From Actinoplanes oblitus (GTDB lineage: Bacteria; Actinomycetota; Actinomycetes; Mycobacteriales; Micromonosporaceae), in contig NZ_CP126980.1 in assembly GCF_030252345.1 (NCBI RefSeq), positions 7,083,501 to 7,147,500 on the forward strand: a DNA stretch of 64,000 bases, in the 5' to 3' direction. The first letter of the stretch is position 1; every line of letters starts with the position of its first letter. Below are positions 20,601 through 32,000 of this stretch, in pieces. Below the pieces are notes generated by a model. It worked only from the letters and a program-made list of their open reading frames with translations. It was not told where the DNA came from and ran no database searches. A program made the position numbers and the translations under genes.

Positions 20601-23600
20601 CGATCCACAGGGCGCGCTGGCCCGCCGACAGCGGGTGGGTCAGGTCGGCCCTCGGGGTGGCCTCCGGAGTGGCCTCGGGAGTGGCCTCCGGGGTGGCCGG
20701 CCGGGCGGCACCGGCGAGCCAGTTCTCCGCCAGGTACCCGGACAGTTCTCGCAGGGTGGGGCGCTCGAAGAACTCGTCGAGCGGCACCGCGACGCCGAAC
20801 GCCTCGTCGACGGCGGCCACGATCTTCATGCCGCTGAGCGAGTCGAATCCGTAGTCGGCGAGCCGCCGGTCCACGTCGATCCGCTGGTCCAGCTTGAGAA
20901 CCCGCTCCACCAGCTCGCGCAGCCGGTCGTCGAGCGTTCCGGTGGCGACCGCCGCCGCCGGCCGGACGCTCTCCCGCACCACCGGCCGGGACACGGCGAC
21001 GGTGTTCTCGGCGATCAGCACGTGCTGGCTCAGGCCGTCGCCGCCGAGCGCCCGGGCCCGCGCGAAGCCCTCCTCGGCCAGCACCCGCAGCCAGGTCGCC
21101 GGGGCGGCCAGTGGCGAGGCGGGCAGCCGCAGCTCGACGTCCTGGAACGCCCACCAGCCCTCCATCACGCCGCCGCCGAGCGTCAGGTACGGGCGGATCT
21201 CGGTCAGCTCGTTGAGGATCAGCAGACCACCGGGGGTGAGCAGCTCACGGATCTTGCGGAGGGTGGCCCGCAGGTTCCGGGTGGCGTGCACCACGTTGGT
21301 GGCGAGCACCACGTCGCAGGAGCCGGGCGCGAAGCCCTGGCCGGCCAGGTCACGTTCCAGGTTGAGCAGCGCGAACCTGGTGTCCGGGTAGGCGGCGGCG
21401 AACCGCTCCCGGCCGTACTCCAGGAAACGGGGCGAGATGTCGGTGAAGGTGTAACCCGCGCCGCGCAGCACCGGCAGCACCTTCTCGCTGGTGGCCCCGG
21501 TGCCGGCACCCAGTTCCAGCACGTGGGCCGGGCCGGCCGGCGCGCGGTCGAGGTACTGCCGGACCGCACCGGCCACCAGCTCGTTGAAGTGATCGGTGAG
21601 GGCGTTGCCGCGGTACAGGTCCTGGACCAGCTCCATCGAGGAGTCCGGGAACATGATCTCGGTGCCGACCACCTCGCCGCGCAGGATCCGCGGGTACGCC
21701 CGGAGGAACTCCCGGTTCAGCCCGGCGGTGGCGGCGACAGCGGGGTACCGCGCGGCGACCCGGTCGAGCTCCTCCACCCAGCCGGTCGTACGGTCCGGCG
21801 CCCCGGCCGCCACGGTGATCCGGTCCCCGTCGCGGCTGACCAGCCCGGCGCCGGCGAACAGGCCGAGCACCGCCTCGTGCAGGCGGCGGAACTTGTCCCG
21901 GATGCCGAGGCTGGTGCGCAGCTGCTCGCTGTCGTACTGCTCGCCGGGGCTGCGGAAGGCGCCCATCCGCTGGTAGACGCCGAACAGGCCGGACACCGAG
22001 GCGGCGTCCAGCTCATCGAAACCGGCCAGCACCCGGGCGACGGCGTCGTCCGTCCCGGCCGGCTCGATCGGCCGCGGTGCGGGGATCTCCGGCAGCCAGA
22101 GCCGGCGGCGCTCGAACGGATAGGTGGGCAGTTCGATCCGGCGGGCCGCCGGGTCGGTGAGCCCGGACCAGTCGACCGGCGCGCCGGCGACCCAGCGCTC
22201 GGCGACCGCCGCCAGGTCACCGGAGGCCGCGGGCAGCGGCTGCCCGGCCGCGTACGCCGCCAGAGCGCCGGCCGCCTCGGCGACCGAGCGGGCCGGGAAG
22301 GCGAGGCGGAACTCGTGCGCCGTGCGCCCGGACTGCAGGGTGTACGCGACGTCGGCGAGCCGCACCGCGTCCGGCGTCACCGGCGTCACCGGCGTCACCG
22401 GCGGCCGCGGGCGGATCCCGGCGATCGCGCGGGCCACCGCACCGATGGTGTCCGCCGAGGTGGCCGCCGCCGGGAGCCGGGTGCCCAGCTCGTCGGCCAG
22501 CGCCGCGAAGTACCGGGCCCGCTCGGCCAGGCCGAACCCGCAGTCCACCAGGTCGGTGCCGAGGTCCAGGGTGTCCGCCCGGACGCCGGCCAGCTCGGCG
22601 GCGATCCGCAGGCAGCGCTGCTGCACGTCCTCCCCGGTGCCGTCCCGGCCCAGGAAGGTGGCGAGGTTCGCGGCGTACGCCCGCAGCCGCTCCTCGCTCT
22701 TGGCGGAGAGCACGATCAGGTGCTCGGCGTCCGGCGCGGCCGGCGCGCCGGCCGGGGCCGGGACGTGCTCCTCCAGGACCACGCACGCGTTCGCGCCGCC
22801 GGCCCCGAACGAGCTGACGATCGCGCGGCGGGGCGTCCCGTTCCGCTCCCAGGCCTCGGTCCGCTGCTGGACCCGGAACGGGGTGGTCGCGAAGTCGATC
22901 TCCGGGTTGGGCCGGGCCGAGTGCAGCGACGCCGCCAGCGTGCCGTGCCGCAGCTGGAGCAGCACCTTGGTCAGGCCGGCGATGCCGGCTGCCGCCTCCA
23001 GATGGCCGATGTTGGTCTTCACCGAGCCGATCGGGATCAGCGTCCGCTCGTCGCGCCCGGCCTCACTCACCGGCCCGCCGAACGCGTCGACCAGCCCGGC
23101 GATCTCGATCGGGTCGCCGAGCAGGGTGCCGGTGCCGTGCGCCTCGACGTAACCGATGGTCGCCGGTGCGATGCCGGCGCGCTCGATCGCCGTACGGATG
23201 ACCCGGCTCTGTGCCGCCGAACTCGGCACCGTGTAGCCGCCCGCGTTGCCCACCGCGTTGATCGCCGAGCCGCGCAGCACCGCGAGCACCCGGTCCCCGT
23301 CGGCGAGCGCCGCCGCCAGCGGCTTGAGCAGGACCGCCCCGACGCCCTCGCCGTCGACGAAGCCGTCCGCGCCGGCGCCGAACGCCTTGACCCGGTCGTC
23401 GCGGGCCAGCATGCCGCCGCGGGCCAGGGTGCGCAGGTGCCTCGGGTGCAGGATCAGGTTGACGCCGCCGGCGATCGCGGTGGCGCACTCCCCGGCCCGC
23501 AGGCTCTGGCAGGCCAGGTGCACCGCGGTCAGCGACGCCGAGCAGGCCGTGTCGACGGCCAGGCTGGGCCCGGTGAAGTCGAAGAAGTGCGACACCCGGT

Positions 23601-26600
23601 TGGCCACCGACCAGTGCCGCGAGGAGGCGTCGTTCGGGGCACCGGCCGCCTCGGCCGCTCCGCTCATCCACTCGTAGTCGCTGCCCATCACGCCGACGAA
23701 CACGCCGACCGGGCCCCGCGCCGCGAGGACCGCCGACGGGTAGCCGGCGTCCTCGACGGTCGCCGCGGCGGTCTGCAGGAACAGCCGCTCCTGCGGGTCC
23801 ATCGCCTCGGCGTCGGCGGGCGAGATGTGGAAGAACAACGGGTCGAACTTGTCGGCGTCGTCGACGAAGCCGGCCCACTTGCTGTAGGCGCCGCCCGGTG
23901 CGGTGTCGAAGTGCGCGTCGGCGTCCCAGCGGTCGGCGGGCACCTCGCGGATCAGGTGGCGGCCGGCGGCGAGATGCTCCCACAGCTCGCCGACGGTGTC
24001 CGCGGACGGGTAGCGCCCGGCCACCCCGATGATCGCGATGGCGTCGGTCTGGTCCGCGCCGGCCGGTTCACTGGTCGCGGCCGCCGGGAGCTCGCCGGTC
24101 AGGAACGTCGTCAGCGCTCGCGGCGTCTTGTACTGGAACACCATCGTCGCGGGCAGCCGCCGGCCGAGCCGGGCGGCCAGCCGGTTGCGCAGTTCGAGCG
24201 CGGCCAGCGAGGTGAACCCGAGCCGGTGGAACTCGGCGTCCGGGTCGACAGCGGTGGTCGAGTCGTGCTTGAGCGTCGCCGCGACCTCGCGCAGGACCAG
24301 GTCCGCGACGGCCGCCGGGGTCCAGTCCGGCGCGGTGGCCGGCGCCGCCGGCGCGGTGGCCACGGCGGCGGCCGGGCGGCGGCGCGGGGCCAGCTCGCGG
24401 AAGAGCGGCCGCACCGGGGTGCCCACCTCCAGCCGCGCGGGCACCAGGTGCGCCGGTCCGGCACCGACGGCCGCGTCGAACAGCGCCAGCCCGGTCTCGG
24501 TCGTCATCGGGGCCAGGCCGGCCTCGGCCAGCCGGGCCAGGTCCGCCCGGCCGAGCTCGCCGGTCAGCCCGGTGGGCTGCGCCCACAGGCCCCAGCCCAG
24601 CGAGACGGCCGGCAGGCCGAGGTCGTGGCGGTGCCACGCCAGCGCGTCGACGAAGGCGTTCGCCGCCGCGTAGTTGCCCTGTCCGGCGGTGCCCAGGGTG
24701 GCGGCTGTCGAGGAGAACAGCACGAACGCGCCGAGGTCGAGATCCCGGGTCAGTTCGTGCAGGTGCCAGGCGCCGTCCGCCTTGGCGGCCAGCACCGGCC
24801 GCAGGCGATCCGGGGTGAGCGAGCCGATGACGCCGTCGTCCAGGACGCCGGCGGCGTGCACCACGGCCCGCAGCGGCCGGTCCGGGTCGATCCCGGCGAG
24901 CACCGCCGCCAGCGCCGCGCGGTCGCTGACGTCGCAGGCCACCGACGTCGCCGAGACACCCGCCGAGGTCAGCTCGGCGGCCAGGTCCGCGGCGCCACCG
25001 CGGCTGAGCAGCAGCAGGTCGCGAACCCCGTGGTCGGCGACCAGGTGCCGGGCGACCAGCCCGGCCAGGGTGCCGGACGCGCCGGTGATCAGCACCGTGC
25101 CGTCGGCGGGGAAGCCGGCCGGGGTGGCCGGGACGGTGGCGGGCACCAGGCGCGGCACCCGGATCCGGTCCCCGGTCACCGACAGCTCCGGCTCGCCGGT
25201 GGCCAGCACCGTCGCGAGCAGGCCGGGCAGGGCCGCCGGGTCGTCGGTGTCGACCAGCACGATCCGGTCCGGGTTCTCGGTCTGGGCGGAGCGCACCAGG
25301 CCCCGCACCGCGGCCGCCACCGGGTCCGCCGGGCCGCCGGTGGTCACCACCACCAGGCGCTGGTCCTGGTCGGCGTCGGCCGCGGCGAGCCGGCGCTGCA
25401 GGCCGTCGAGCACCTCCGCGGTCACCGCCCGCAGCCGACGCGGCACGTCGCCGTCGGCGGACGGGCAGGTCAGCACGGTGACGCCGGCGGTGTCGGCGGT
25501 TCCGGTGACGTCCGGGGCGACCCAGCGCACCTCGAAGAGCGAGCCGTCCACGACCGGGGCGCCGATCGGGCGCAGGGCCAGCGCGTCGACGGCCAGCACG
25601 TCCCGGCCGATGCCGTCGGCCAGGTACAGCGCGAAGGTGCCGTCCGGTCGCGGGCTCAGCCGGGCCCGCAGGGTGGCCGGCTCGGCGGCCTCCGGGTCCA
25701 GCCACCGGGCGCCGGTGAAGCTGAACGGCAGCGTCGGCACCGTCACGTCCAGCGCGTGCAGGGCCGCGTCGAGCAGCGCCGGGCGGATCGGGGCCGGCAG
25801 GGACACCTCGGCGAACAGATCCGCACCGGCGCGCCACAGCCGGCGCAGGCCCCGGAAGGCGGGACCGTAGTGCAGTCCCAGGGCGGCGCGGTCGGTGTAC
25901 CAGGAGGTGAGGTCGACCGGCTCGGCGCCTGGTGGCGGCCAGGCGCCGAGACCGGGGTCGGTGACCGCCGGAGCGGTGTCGGTCAGCACGCCCGTCGCGT
26001 GCAGCCGCCAGCTCCCGCCCGGCAGGCGGCTGTGCAGCCGGAACGCGCGCTCCCCGGCGTCGTCCGGCGGGTCCGCGACGAGCTGGACGGCCAGCTCGCC
26101 CCGCTCCGGGACGACCACCGGCGCCTGCATGGTCAGCTCGTCGACGGCGGCGCCGGCCCCCAGCGCCATGTCCAGCAGCGCGGTGCCCGGCACCACCACC
26201 TGCTCGCGGACCCGGTGGTCGGCGAGCCAGGGGTGCCGGCTCAGCGAGAGCCGGCCGGTCAGCACGCGCTGGCCGGTGCCGGCCAGGTCGACCGGCTCGG
26301 ACAGCAGCGGAACGGGTGCGGCCAGCCAGTACGGGCGGCGTTCGAAGGCGTACGTCGGCAGCGGCACGATCCGGCCGGCGACCGCGGGCGGCTCGGCGAG
26401 CACGCCGTGGGCGTACAGCGCGCCGGCGGCGAGCTGGAAGCGCCGGACCGGGTCCTCCTTGCGGTACAGCGTGCCCAGCACGTACGCCGTCTCCGCGGTG
26501 TCCTGGATCGCCATGGTGAGCAACGGGTGCGGGCTGATCTCCAGGAAGACCCCGTGGCCGGCCTCGGCGAGCGCGCGCACGGTGGGCTCGAACCGGACCG

Positions 26601-29022
26601 GGGCGCGCAGGTTGCGGAACCAGTACGCGGCGTCCAGCCGGTCGCCGTCGAGCGGTCGCGTGGTCACCGTGGACCAGAACGGCACCTGGCCGGCGCGCGG
26701 CCGGATCGGCGCGAGCAGCGTCGCCAGCTCGGCCTCCAGCGCGTCCACGTGCGCCGAGTGGGAGGCGTAGTCCACCGCGACCCGGCGGGCGCGGACGTCC
26801 TCGGCGTCGCACGCCGCCTCCAGCTCGTCCAGCGCGTCCGGGTCACCGGAGACCACCACGGCGGACGGGCCGTTCACGGCGGCGATCGAGATCCGGTTCG
26901 CGTACGGCGCGAGACGCTCCCGCACCCACGGCTCCGGGGCGGCCACCGCGAGCATCCCGCCGCTGCCGGCCAGGGTGCGCAGGGCCCGGCTGCGCAGCGC
27001 GACGATCCGCGCGCCGTCCTCCAGGGTGAGCGCGCCGGCCACGCAGGCCGCCGCGATCTCGCCCTGCGAGTGGCCGACCACAGCGGACGGCACCAGGCCG
27101 AGCGACCGCCACACCTCGGCCAGCGACACCATGACGGCCCAGAGCACCGGCTGGACCACGTCGACCTGAGCCAGGGCCGCCTTGTCGTCGAGCGCCTCCC
27201 GCAGCGACCAGTCCACGTGCGCGCTCAGCAGGCGTTCGCACTCGTCCATCCGCTCGGCGAAGACCGGGTACGCCTCGCGCAGCCCGCGGGCCATGCCCAC
27301 CCACTGCGCGCCCTGGCCGGGGAACACCCAGACCAGGCCGGAGTCGGGCAGCACGGTGCCCTCGACCGCGTCGAGGCTGGACTCGCCGGTGGCCACGGCG
27401 TTCAGCCCGGCCAGCAACTCGTCCCGATCGGCGGCGACCACCACGGCCCGCTGCTCCAGCGCCGAGCGAGTCGCCACCGACGAGAACGCCACATCAGCGA
27501 CCGACAGATCCGCATCGGAAGCCACCCGATCCCGCAACCGCGCCGCCTGCACCCGCAACGCCGGCACCGAACGCGCCGACACCACCACCGGCACCGGCGA
27601 CTCCGGACCCGCCGGCACCGGCTCCGCCGCAACCTCCGGCGCCTGCTCCACGATCACATGCGCATTCGTCCCACTGATCCCGAACGACGACACCCCGGCC
27701 CGCCGCACCCGACCCACCACCGGCCACGACCGCCGCTCGGTCAACAACCGCACCGCACCCGCCGACCAATCCACATGCGACGACGGCCGATCAACATGCA
27801 ACGACCGCGGCAACACCCCATGCCGCAACGCCATCACCATCTTGATCACACCACCGACACCCGCCGCCGCCTGCGCATGACCGATGTTCGACTTCAACGA
27901 CCCCAGCCACAACGGCTCCGCCCGACCCTGCCCATACGTCGCCAGCAACGCCTGCGCCTCGATCGGATCACCCAACGCCGTACCCGTACCGTGCGCCTCC
28001 ACCACATCCACATCAGCCCCGGACAACCCCGCCACCGCCAGCGCATCCCGGATCACCCGCTGCTGCGACGGACCATTCGGCGCGGTCAGGCCGCTGCTGG
28101 CACCGTCCTGATTCACCGCCGAACCACGCAGCACGGCGAGGACCTCGTGGCCGTTGCGGCGCGCGTCGGACAACCGCTCCAGCACCACCACGCCGACACC
28201 CTCGGCCCAGCCGGTCCCGTCCGCCGAGTCGGCGAACGCCTTGCACCGCCCGTCCGGGGACACCGCGCGCTGCCGGGAGAACTCCACGAAGGTGCGCGGG
28301 GTCGACATGACCGTGACGCCGCCGGCCAGGGCCAGGGAGCACTCGCCGGACCGCAGCGCCTGCGCCGCGAGGTGCATCGCCACCAGCGACGACGAACACG
28401 CGGTGTCCACCGACACGGCCGGGCCCTCCAGACCCAGCGTGTACGCCACCCGCCCGCTCACCACGCTCGGCAGGCTCCCGGTCATCAGCTCGCCCTCGTA
28501 GTCGCCGGCGTCGCCACCCAGCCGGGACCCGTAGTCGCTGTACATCACGCCGGCGAACAGGCCGGTCCGGCTGCCGCGCAGGGTGGACGGGGCGATGCCG
28601 GCCCGTTCCAGGGCCTCCCAGGACACCTCCAGCAGCAGCCGCTGCTGCGGGTCGGTGGCCAGCGCCTCGCGCGGCGACATGCCGAAGAAGCCGGCGTCGA
28701 ACTCGGCCGCGTCGTGCAGGAACCCGCCGTGCCGGGTGTAGCTGGTGCCGGGCCGGTCCGGGTCCGGGTCGTAGAGGGACGCCAGGTCCCAGCCCCGGTC
28801 GTCGGGCAGCGGCGAGATGGCGTCGACCTCGTCGGTGACCAGCCGCCACAGGTCCTCGGGCGAGTGCACCCCGCCCGGGAACCGGCAGCTCATGCCGACT
28901 ATCGCGATCGGGTCGGGCGCACCGGCCGGCGCGGCGGACTCCAGCTCCGCGATCCGCCCGTTGGCGTGGCGCAGCTCCGCGGTGACCCGCTTCAGGTAAT
29001 CGAGCAGCCTGTCGTCGCTCAC
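8599..29022 (-). CDS. P2: hybrid cis-AT/trans-AT PKS-NRPS megasynthase (Gly-incorporating)
   Basis: This is 6807 residues from GTG 29022 (GTGA overlap with the previous gene); the longer upstream frame is rejected because the true N-terminus is a class-1 docking coiled coil ('[16 protein letters not shown]'). Approximate order: KS 35-460 (Cys209), AT 560-850 (Ser about 652; YASH motif, methylmalonyl type), DH 915-1190, KR 1305-1490 (LDD, B-type), ACP (Ser about 1604); KS 1650-2075 (Cys1827), dead carrier-like insert 2115-2190, C-methyltransferase 2320-2680, ACP (about 2726); C 2795-3215 (HHLVIDG), A 3240-3710, PCP (about 3771); KS 3820-4240, DH, KR, ACP (about 5139); KS (Cys5375), KR, ACP (about 6289); terminal KS (Cys6519). 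The A code reads DILQLGLIWK, which I recall as Gly. The last KS has Asn6654 instead of the first catalytic His, so it should not elongate. Only the first module has its own AT. Confidence 0.95.
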   Translation of the reverse strand: MSDDRLLDYLKRVTAELRHANGRIAELESAAPAGAPDPIAIVGMSCRFPGGVHSPEDLWRLVTDEVDAISPLPDDRGWDLASLYDPDPDRPGTSYTRHGGFLHDAAEFDAGFFGMSPREALATDPQQRLLLEVSWEALERAGIAPSTLRGSRTGLFAGVMYSDYGSRLGGDAGDYEGELMTGSLPSVVSGRVAYTLGLEGPAVSVDTACSSSLVAMHLAAQALRSGECSLALAGGVTVMSTPRTFVEFSRQRAVSPDGRCKAFADSADGTGWAEGVGVVVLERLSDARRNGHEVLAVLRGSAVNQDGASSGLTAPNGPSQQRVIRDALAVAGLSGADVDVVEAHGTGTALGDPIEAQALLATYGQGRAEPLWLGSLKSNIGHAQAAAGVGGVIKMVMALRHGVLPRSLHVDRPSSHVDWSAGAVRLLTERRSWPVVGRVRRAGVSSFGISGTNAHVIVEQAPEVAAEPVPAGPESPVPVVVSARSVPALRVQAARLRDRVASDADLSVADVAFSSVATRSALEQRAVVVAADRDELLAGLNAVATGESSLDAVEGTVLPDSGLVWVFPGQGAQWVGMARGLREAYPVFAERMDECERLLSAHVDWSLREALDDKAALAQVDVVQPVLWAVMVSLAEVWRSLGLVPSAVVGHSQGEIAAACVAGALTLEDGARIVALRSRALRTLAGSGGMLAVAAPEPWVRERLAPYANRISIAAVNGPSAVVVSGDPDALDELEAACDAEDVRARRVAVDYASHSAHVDALEAELATLLAPIRPRAGQVPFWSTVTTRPLDGDRLDAAYWFRNLRAPVRFEPTVRALAEAGHGVFLEISPHPLLTMAIQDTAETAYVLGTLYRKEDPVRRFQLAAGALYAHGVLAEPPAVAGRIVPLPTYAFERRPYWLAAPVPLLSEPVDLAGTGQRVLTGRLSLSRHPWLADHRVREQVVVPGTALLDMALGAGAAVDELTMQAPVVVPERGELAVQLVADPPDDAGERAFRLHSRLPGGSWRLHATGVLTDTAPAVTDPGLGAWPPPGAEPVDLTSWYTDRAALGLHYGPAFRGLRRLWRAGADLFAEVSLPAPIRPALLDAALHALDVTVPTLPFSFTGARWLDPEAAEPATLRARLSPRPDGTFALYLADGIGRDVLAVDALALRPIGAPVVDGSLFEVRWVAPDVTGTADTAGVTVLTCPSADGDVPRRLRAVTAEVLDGLQRRLAAADADQDQRLVVVTTGGPADPVAAAVRGLVRSAQTENPDRIVLVDTDDPAALPGLLATVLATGEPELSVTGDRIRVPRLVPATVPATPAGFPADGTVLITGASGTLAGLVARHLVADHGVRDLLLLSRGGAADLAAELTSAGVSATSVACDVSDRAALAAVLAGIDPDRPLRAVVHAAGVLDDGVIGSLTPDRLRPVLAAKADGAWHLHELTRDLDLGAFVLFSSTAATLGTAGQGNYAAANAFVDALAWHRHDLGLPAVSLGWGLWAQPTGLTGELGRADLARLAEAGLAPMTTETGLALFDAAVGAGPAHLVPARLEVGTPVRPLFRELAPRRRPAAAVATAPAAPATAPDWTPAAVADLVLREVAATLKHDSTTAVDPDAEFHRLGFTSLAALELRNRLAARLGRRLPATMVFQYKTPRALTTFLTGELPAAATSEPAGADQTDAIAIIGVAGRYPSADTVGELWEHLAAGRHLIREVPADRWDADAHFDTAPGGAYSKWAGFVDDADKFDPLFFHISPADAEAMDPQERLFLQTAAATVEDAGYPSAVLAARGPVGVFVGVMGSDYEWMSGAAEAAGAPNDASSRHWSVANRVSHFFDFTGPSLAVDTACSASLTAVHLACQSLRAGECATAIAGGVNLILHPRHLRTLARGGMLARDDRVKAFGAGADGFVDGEGVGAVLLKPLAAALADGDRVLAVLRGSAINAVGNAGGYTVPSSAAQSRVIRTAIERAGIAPATIGYVEAHGTGTLLGDPIEIAGLVDAFGGPVSEAGRDERTLIPIGSVKTNIGHLEAAAGIAGLTKVLLQLRHGTLAASLHSARPNPEIDFATTPFRVQQRTEAWERNGTPRRAIVSSFGAGGANACVVLEEHVPAPAGAPAAPDAEHLIVLSAKSEERLRAYAANLATFLGRDGTGEDVQQRCLRIAAELAGVRADTLDLGTDLVDCGFGLAERARYFAALADELGTRLPAAATSADTIGAVARAIAGIRPRPPVTPVTPVTPDAVRLADVAYTLQSGRTAHEFRLAFPARSVAEAAGALAAYAAGQPLPAASGDLAAVAERWVAGAPVDWSGLTDPAARRIELPTYPFERRRLWLPEIPAPRPIEPAGTDDAVARVLAGFDELDAASVSGLFGVYQRMGAFRSPGEQYDSEQLRTSLGIRDKFRRLHEAVLGLFAGAGLVSRDGDRITVAAGAPDRTTGWVEELDRVAARYPAVAATAGLNREFLRAYPRILRGEVVGTEIMFPDSSMELVQDLYRGNALTDHFNELVAGAVRQYLDRAPAGPAHVLELGAGTGATSEKVLPVLRGAGYTFTDISPRFLEYGRERFAAAYPDTRFALLNLERDLAGQGFAPGSCDVVLATNVVHATRNLRATLRKIRELLTPGGLLILNELTEIRPYLTLGGGVMEGWWAFQDVELRLPASPLAAPATWLRVLAEEGFARARALGGDGLSQHVLIAENTVAVSRPVVRESVRPAAAVATGTLDDRLRELVERVLKLDQRIDVDRRLADYGFDSLSGMKIVAAVDEAFGVAVPLDEFFERPTLRELSGYLAENWLAGAARPATPEATPEATPEATPRADLTHPLSAGQRALWIVEQLAPGNSAYNLPMTFWLSPEVDVTSLRVALQGLLDRHDQLRGAIDPDGSALTVPGHRTLPFAHVFLPTAADDDLRDRVRAEVAQPFDLVGGPLVRATLYTLDDGRQALLLTVHHLVIDGVSIPLLLAEVERLYQAARDGMPAPTPGPARTYADFVAWQRRLLDGPDGEKLRDYWTERLRDRPTTVPLPLDRPRPAVPGHRGASVSGRLPQRVTEQARALAADERASLSSVLLTCWFVLLHRYSDQADIAVGTPVAGRPGDEFDDVIGYFMNMVVLAERVDPEEDFRGLVRRVHRMVLQALQHGAYPLLDLVERGVVGRLFDVAFYFHNWTRDMPADALVRGRVDGVHQEGEFDLTLDLVDHPEGCRYVLKYNPDLFDAATVDRLGEHFAALVTAAVAGPGTAVGDLDLAIAGPSAPVADYPADAVVWDLVRRQATARPDAVAVRHGDTTLTYRQLVTEVEALAVRLAAAGVTRGRTVGVLLPRDAGLPVALLAVQAAGGTYVPLDPAYPRERLDYLAGDAGLHLVLSHSAVTAPLAASVPRLLVDDRSPGAGAVPAPAGPADIAYVLYTSGSTGRPKGVRVPHRALTNFLWSMAREPGFGPADTLLALTTVCFDISGLELYLPLITGGTVEVLSAEVARDGLRLREAVENSAATVVQATPATWKMLLAAGWRGSPGLRVLCGGEALSAETAEALLAGNREVWNLYGPTETTIWSTVSRLRAGDRVTIGRPIANTGVYVLDSRRRPVPDGAAGELYIGGHGVADGYLNRPELTAERFLPDPYATEPGARMYRTGDRVRRLPDGRIDYLGRVDAQVKIRGFRVEPAEIETALRRLAGVRDAVVVARTSPAGDQSLVGCYLLDDGAPEPSAEALAAWLPEYMIPAALIRVTAFPHTLNEKVDRVTLAALSPAEIRARFGTGDAPDAQPQRAGTLRAELAAMVSRLTGTPAGEIGEHDPLGEVGMNSVNFTTLSVELRKTYGIEVYPTLFYRKGTLAALADHLAGEHPEILGEPAPAVERDTDVAVIGMAGRLPGSADLDEFWHHLVAGTDLVGETPPDRWDWRERPASRWGGFLPGVEAFDASFFGISPREAELMDPQQRLLLEVVWSAIEDAGYRPSDLAGRRVGVFVGVANTEYLELQRAAGAPPQGHTATGAAASIIANRISYLLDLRGPSMVIDTACSSSLVAVHQAAAALRDGTCDLAIAGGVNVMLMSSVYEILDQGAMLSGDGRCKTFDSGADGYVRGEGAGVVLLKPDRVARRDGDARHAVLRATAANHGGRTTSLTAPNPDAQADLLVEAYRAAGVPVETIGYIETHGTGTALGDPIETAGLSTAFRRLRGGPAGPAAPGCVIGSVKTNIGHLEAAAGIAGLLKTVLAMRHGVIPASLHLSAPNPYLELDGGPFEVATTARPWPRPRDAGGRETPRRAGVSSFGFGGTNAHVVLEEPEMPETRDGEQAEHVFTLSARTPEALTEVARRLAGHLADHPVAAGDLAYTTQVGREAMAYRLAVVADSADRLRAELTEHLAGRPAAVHTGHVGRDRTPPVAGDIGDPAAVAASWVAGAVIDWAALHRGAHRRRVHLPAYPFARTRHWFTTPPTALHPTLLDAAAGPGTFVKTLTGDEPFLRDHVVAGDRVLPGVAYLEMGRLAGDLAGGDRVREVRDLVWSVPVRLPADTADHRLLIAVDRDTFEVRTDDGPVHARGTLVRGLPTARPEPVDPAAVRARCHTVHSGADCYATFAAAGFDYGPSLRVIEELALGDGVALARLRRPATADRGEHVFPPSLFDAALQTAARLAPGGGVAYMPFAVGAARVHRDLPESLYAYAVPAAGALTFTVLLLDDAGAVLAEIEDFTLRAVPAGDEPHAFAPVRLPAPATGRAPAGPVLVLGDGPDVTGVCEALTAAGVTVSRDPRATGIARVVQPAGVSGAVDADYHLAVGFLQSWLRERRGPLRYLYAHRDPATSPAQPAMAALARSIRREQPAIDLSVLAVATGSLAEAVVAELGEDGAPDVRRDATGRTRAGWQRLTLPADLRSPFGGSGAHLITGGTGGLGLLLAEHVARRSPGRVVLVSRTAPGPEAAARIAAIGAQVRHADLGDAGQVGELVGEVRRSYGSISGVLHLAGVLRDGLLHDRERADTDAVLAAKVHGTTWLDEATRDEPLDYFVVFSSASAAFGNAGQTDYSFANAFLDAFAERREGLRARGERHGRTLAAAWPVWADGGMRLEAGGVERMTRETGMREVRTGPALAALERAMAGTAPRVLLAPGDPARILAALNAEPVPATPAAAPAAATPAPAVPADDTAVEQWLRRIMAEELKLDEREIIATEPFDSYGVDSLITMRVTRRMEERLGPLSKTLLFEYLTVRELAEHLRAEHPDAFASVPPAVVVSEPVSPAARGGDDDIAIIGVAGRYPEADDVDEFWRNLRAGRDSITEIPRERWDLERYYHPDKSVAGKTYGRWGGFLRDADRFDPLFFRMSQIEAELTDPQERVFLETVWHLMEDAGYTREQLRGARTGVFVGMMYGQYQLFGVREALRGEGLPPHSSFASVANRVSYFFDFGGPSVGLDTMCSSALVAIHQGCLAIRNGDCDVAVAGGVNITSHPAKYLQLAWRGFLAEDGRCRSFGEGGTGYVPSEGSGAVLLKRLDAARADGDRILAVVKGTAVNHGGTGRGFNVPNPKAQGDLVRAALDRAGLRPADLDYVEAHGTGTSLGDPVEIAGMMQAFRGDDLPDRLPIGSVKSNIGHAESAAGIAAVTKVLLQMRHGELAPSLHAAELNPNIDFDRTPFEVQREAAPWPRREGPDGTARPRTAGVSSFGAGGTNAHVILQEYLGEPAPVAAPPGPHLAVLSAREPDRLAAQAQRLADHLLTTPVAPAELAWTLQSGREPMAHRLAVLFTGVPELISRLTGFAAGEPGTDVWTGAVDPRRPEPAGVLAAEPAAYAKAWTSGHAVDWAALHPGGRPRRIPLPGYPFGGERVWLAAADAELAAPGGRKVLLTKGWTPAPATPAEALPARTAILAPAGTEDLAARLTARLPGSEIVAAGGAVDRFDAVVDLTGCAAADTALRDGVTWLQRIVDAGRRDLRLLFVSRGSAAAPRAALYRMLQSEYRHVRSGQLHAGDAPDDRLAGWIADELRTAGDLPEVAYPDGVRHRAELRELPGGRGTAPVVPDGHVLWVTGGTRGIGLLTARHFVARHGVRKLVLTGREQLPPQEAWSSEIAAGTALGEKLRPLAALVEQGVRLDVRALALDDPAAVTAALAEVRRTLGPIGGVIHSAGLVDTEDPAFVRKTWTGIERVLSPKTRGLDTLIECFRHEPLRLFVLYSSVAAAVPALAAGQSDYAMANAYLDAVAEARPHGLPLVSVQWPSWRDTGMGAARSAAYQASGLAVLADADGLDLLDRALASGERVVLPTVVSPDTDWRPEALTARRLGGGEQAPARATERPAPPATGADSAVAGWLLDQVALELRFDRAKLTGDVPLHDYGIDSILIAQLLQGLGKQLDVSIDPSALLEHPSADEFAAYLTREFPAQCQAAFGEAAPAERTGQAAFGAARVTDPAERTGEIAVIGLSCTFPGAGSADEYWELLRRGDSALRPIPERRFGRALGYHAGLLPDVLRFDPDLFLLAEDDVKAMDPQALLLLDEVRRAVYDAGYRPEELKGRRVGVYVGGRGAHMPDAERLDRARNPVVATGQNYLSANISQFFDFRGPSLVIDTACSSALVAMDMARQALAAGDIEAAVVAGVSLLSDDRPYQVFDRRGLLNTGDEFHVFDRRAGGLILGEGLGVVVLKPLAGARADGDRVLAVLRGIAINNDGRTAGPATPNLVAQKEVMREALARAGGDPADVGWVEVNGSGSTVTDLLELKAIDAVYGAGRPDPVALGSIKPNIGHPLSAEGIASFIKVALMLHHGEQVPFRSGQQPLEHFDLEAASLRLPRRSGPWPESAALAAINCFADGGTNAHLLLAPAPGDLRGGRAPLPAPPADRRTVIRGRVDAGAGLFWESYR
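20654..20700. repeat. 12-bp tandem repeat encoding a Pro-Glu-Ala-Thr linker
   Basis: Near-identical 12-bp units of the form ggcctcgggagt encode '[16 protein letters not shown]' between an ACP and the condensation domain of P2 (about residue 2780). This is a flexible interdomain linker that has grown by slippage. Confidence 0.7.
27382..28093. repeat. Copy 1 of a 712-bp nearly identical intermodule tract
   Basis: It matches 32694-33405 at a fixed offset of 5312 bp. I saw one mismatch, G27466 against A32778. It covers the second half of the first KS of P2 and the KS-AT linker. Codons here end mostly in G or T (for example GTG, TTG, GAT) where flanking codons end in C. Strong but patchy identity continues to about 28440. 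Confidence 0.85.
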
Positions 29023-32000
29023 GGTCGCGGTCTCCCCAGCTCGTCTTCGATCATGGCGAACAGCTCTTCCTCGCTCGCGTCCTCGACCTGCCGGTCGGCG
29101 ACCGGGGCGGCCGGTGCGGCCCCCGTGGTGAGGGTGGCGAGGAGGTCCCAGAGCCGGGCGGTGGCCGTCGATCGCAGCGTCTCGTCGTCGACGGCGGCCA
29201 CGCCCTCGGCCAGCAGGTCCAGTGCGGCCAGTACCGGCGGCTCGGCCGGCCCGGGCTGCGGTTCGGGTGCGGGTTCCGGCTCCGGCAGCAGCCGGTGCAG
29301 GAGGTGCCCGGCCAGCGCGGCCGGGCTCGGATAGTCGAAGATCACGGTGGGCGGCAGGGTGACCCCGGTCCGGGCGGTCAGCCGTTGCCGCAGCTCCAGC
29401 GCGGTCAGCGAGTCGAAGCCGAGGTCCACGAAGCCGCGTTCGGCCGGCACGGTGGCGGTGCCGGGCCGGCGCAGCACCGCCGTGATCTCGGTCTGCACCA
29501 GCTGCCGCACGGTGCGCTCCCGGTCGTGCTCCGGCACCGCGAGCAGCCGGTCCCGCAGGGCCGGTGTGCTCGGGTCGGCGGCGGTCGCGCGGTCCCGCGG
29601 CCGGTCGGCGGCCACCGGCCGGGCGAGGCCGTGCAGGATCGCCGGTGGGCGCACGTCCGGCCCGGTGGTGTCGAGCCAGGCGGGCAGCAGGTGGGCCCGG
29701 TCCGCGTACAGGCCGAGGTCGAGCAGGTCCAGCCCGTCGCCGGTGGGCAGCAGGCGCACGCCGGTGCGGCGGACCCGCTCCTTGTCGGCGTCCCGGAGCC
29801 GCTCGGTCATCCCGGTGCTCCGCTCCCACAGACCCCAGCCGAGCGCCACGGCCGGCAGCCCGTTGGCCCGCCGGTGCTGGGCCAGGCCGTCGAGGAACGC
29901 GTTGGCCGCCGCGTAGCCCGCCTGCCCGGCGAAGCCGACCGTCGCCGTCACCGACGAGAACAGCACGAACGCCGTCAGCCCGGCGTCGCGGGTCAGCTCG
30001 TGCAGGTGCCACGCGCCGTCGACCTTCGGGGCCAGTGCCGCGTGCAGGCGTTCCGGGGTGAGCGACAGGGCGGCGGCGTCGTCCATCACGCCCGCCGCGT
30101 GGACCACCGCGCGCAGCGGCGCGGCGTCCGGAACGGCCGCCAGCACCGCGGCCAGGGCCGCGCGATCGGTGACGTCACAGGCCGCCACCGACACCGAGGC
30201 GCCGAGATCCGCGAGCTCATCGGTCAGCTCGGCCGGCGCGGTCCCACTGCGGCTGAGGAGCAACAGCCGGCGTACGCCGTGCCGCTGCACCAGTCGTCGG
30301 GCGACCAGCGCTCCCAGCCCGCCGGTGCCACCGGTGATCAGCACCGTGCCGCCGTCGCCGAACCGCCGGTCCGGGTCGGGCGGCGGCACCGAGCCGCGCG
30401 CCACCCGGGGGATGAACAGGCGGCCCGCGCGCACGGCCAGCTGCGGCTCGTCCCGCAGCGGGACGCCGTCCGGCGCGACGCCGTCCGTGCCGACGCCGTC
30501 CGTGCCGATGCCGTCCGTGCCGATGCCGTCCGTGTCGACGCCGTCCGTGCCGATGCCGTCCGTGCCGATGCCGTCCGTGTCGATCAGAAAGATCTGGCCC
30601 GGGAACTCGGTCTGTACCGGCCGGAGCAGCCCCCACACCGTGCTGGCGGCGCTGTCCACGTCCTCGTCCGGCGTCACCGCCACCGCCCGCCGGGTGACGA
30701 CCGCCAGCGCCGTGCCGTCCCCGCCGTGCACCCGGAGCCAGTCCTGGACCTCCCGGAGCACCTTCTCGGCGGTCGCCCCGGGAGCGCCCGGCGGCACCGT
30801 GAGCACCGTGGCCGGGCCGGGCTGGGCGGCGCCCACCTCGCGCCACTCGACCTGGAACAGCTTCGGGTGGAAGCGGCGGGCGTCAAACGGCCGCAGGCTC
30901 AGCCCGTCCACCGTCAGCACCGCGAACCCGGCGCCGTCCGCGACGATCAGCGCCCCGTCCGCGGTGATCCGGGCGCGCAGCCGGGTGGCGCCGACCCGGC
31001 CCAGCCGGACGCCGGTCCAGGAGAACGGCAGTACCGTGCCGGAGCCGCGTACCGCGACGAGCGGGTGCAGCACGGCGTCGAGCAGGGCCGGGTGGATCGC
31101 GAACGGGCCGGGCTCGCCGGTCAGCGCGACCTCGGCGAAGAGCTCCTCGCCCCGCTGCCACACCGCGTGCACGTTGCGGAACAGCGGGCCGTACTCCAGG
31201 CCGCGCGCGGCCAGGTCGGCGTACCAGCCGGCGTGGTCGAGGGCGGTGGCGCCGGCCGGCGGCCACTCGGTGAGCACCGCCGCGGTGGTCTCGCCGGCCC
31301 GGCCCCCGGTCACCCGGCCGGTGGCGTGCAGCCGCCACTCACCGTCCTCGCCGCGAGCGTGGATCCGCAGGTCCCGGCCGCCGGCCCGGTCCGGCGCGGC
31401 GGCCGACAGCTGGACCTCCACCTCGCCCCGCTCGGGGATGGTGAGCGGGGCCAGCATGGTGAGCTCGTCCACCGTGTCGCCGACGCCCAGCGCCATCTCC
31501 AGCAGGGCGGTGCCCGGCACCACGATCGCGCCGTGCACCCGGTGGTCGGCCAGCCACGGGCGGGTTCCCGGCGACAGCCGGCCGGTACGCACCAGCCCGC
31601 CGTCGGCCAGCTCGGCGACCTGCGGCAACAGGTCCTGACCGGCGACACCGTCGAGCCAGTAGCGCTCCGGCTGGAACGCGTACGTCGGCAGGTCCACCAC
31701 GCGCCCGCCGGCGGCCAGCGCCGGCAGGTCGGCCGGGACGCCGTGCGCGTGGAGCCGGCCGACGGCGGTCACCACCTCGCGGGCCTCGTCCCGGTCGCGC
31801 CGCTGCGTCGCCACGACCAGCGCGTCCCGGCCGGCCAGGCATTCCTCCAGCATCGGCACCAGGGCGGCGTCCGGCCCGATCTCGACGAACGTGGTCACGC
31901 CCCGCTCGGCCAGCCACGCGACGTCGTCGGCGAACCGGACGGTGCCGCGCACGTGGCGGACCCAGCGCTCGGCGGTCTGCGGCTCGCGGGCGGCCATCGG

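Noticed and set aside
19012..29334. A 3440-residue open frame on the plus strand
   Set aside because: It is antisense to P2 with no recognisable domain; long antisense frames are expected in very GC-rich coding DNA. The same holds for the other giant plus-strand frames at 29295-36269, 40337-44029 and 45295-51552.
29022..30012. Upstream extension of the P2 reading frame by 330 residues
   Set aside because: It overlaps the end of P1 on the same strand, has the Arg/Ala-rich look of an out-of-frame shadow, and the GTG at 29022 gives a proper docking coiled coil and a GTGA junction.
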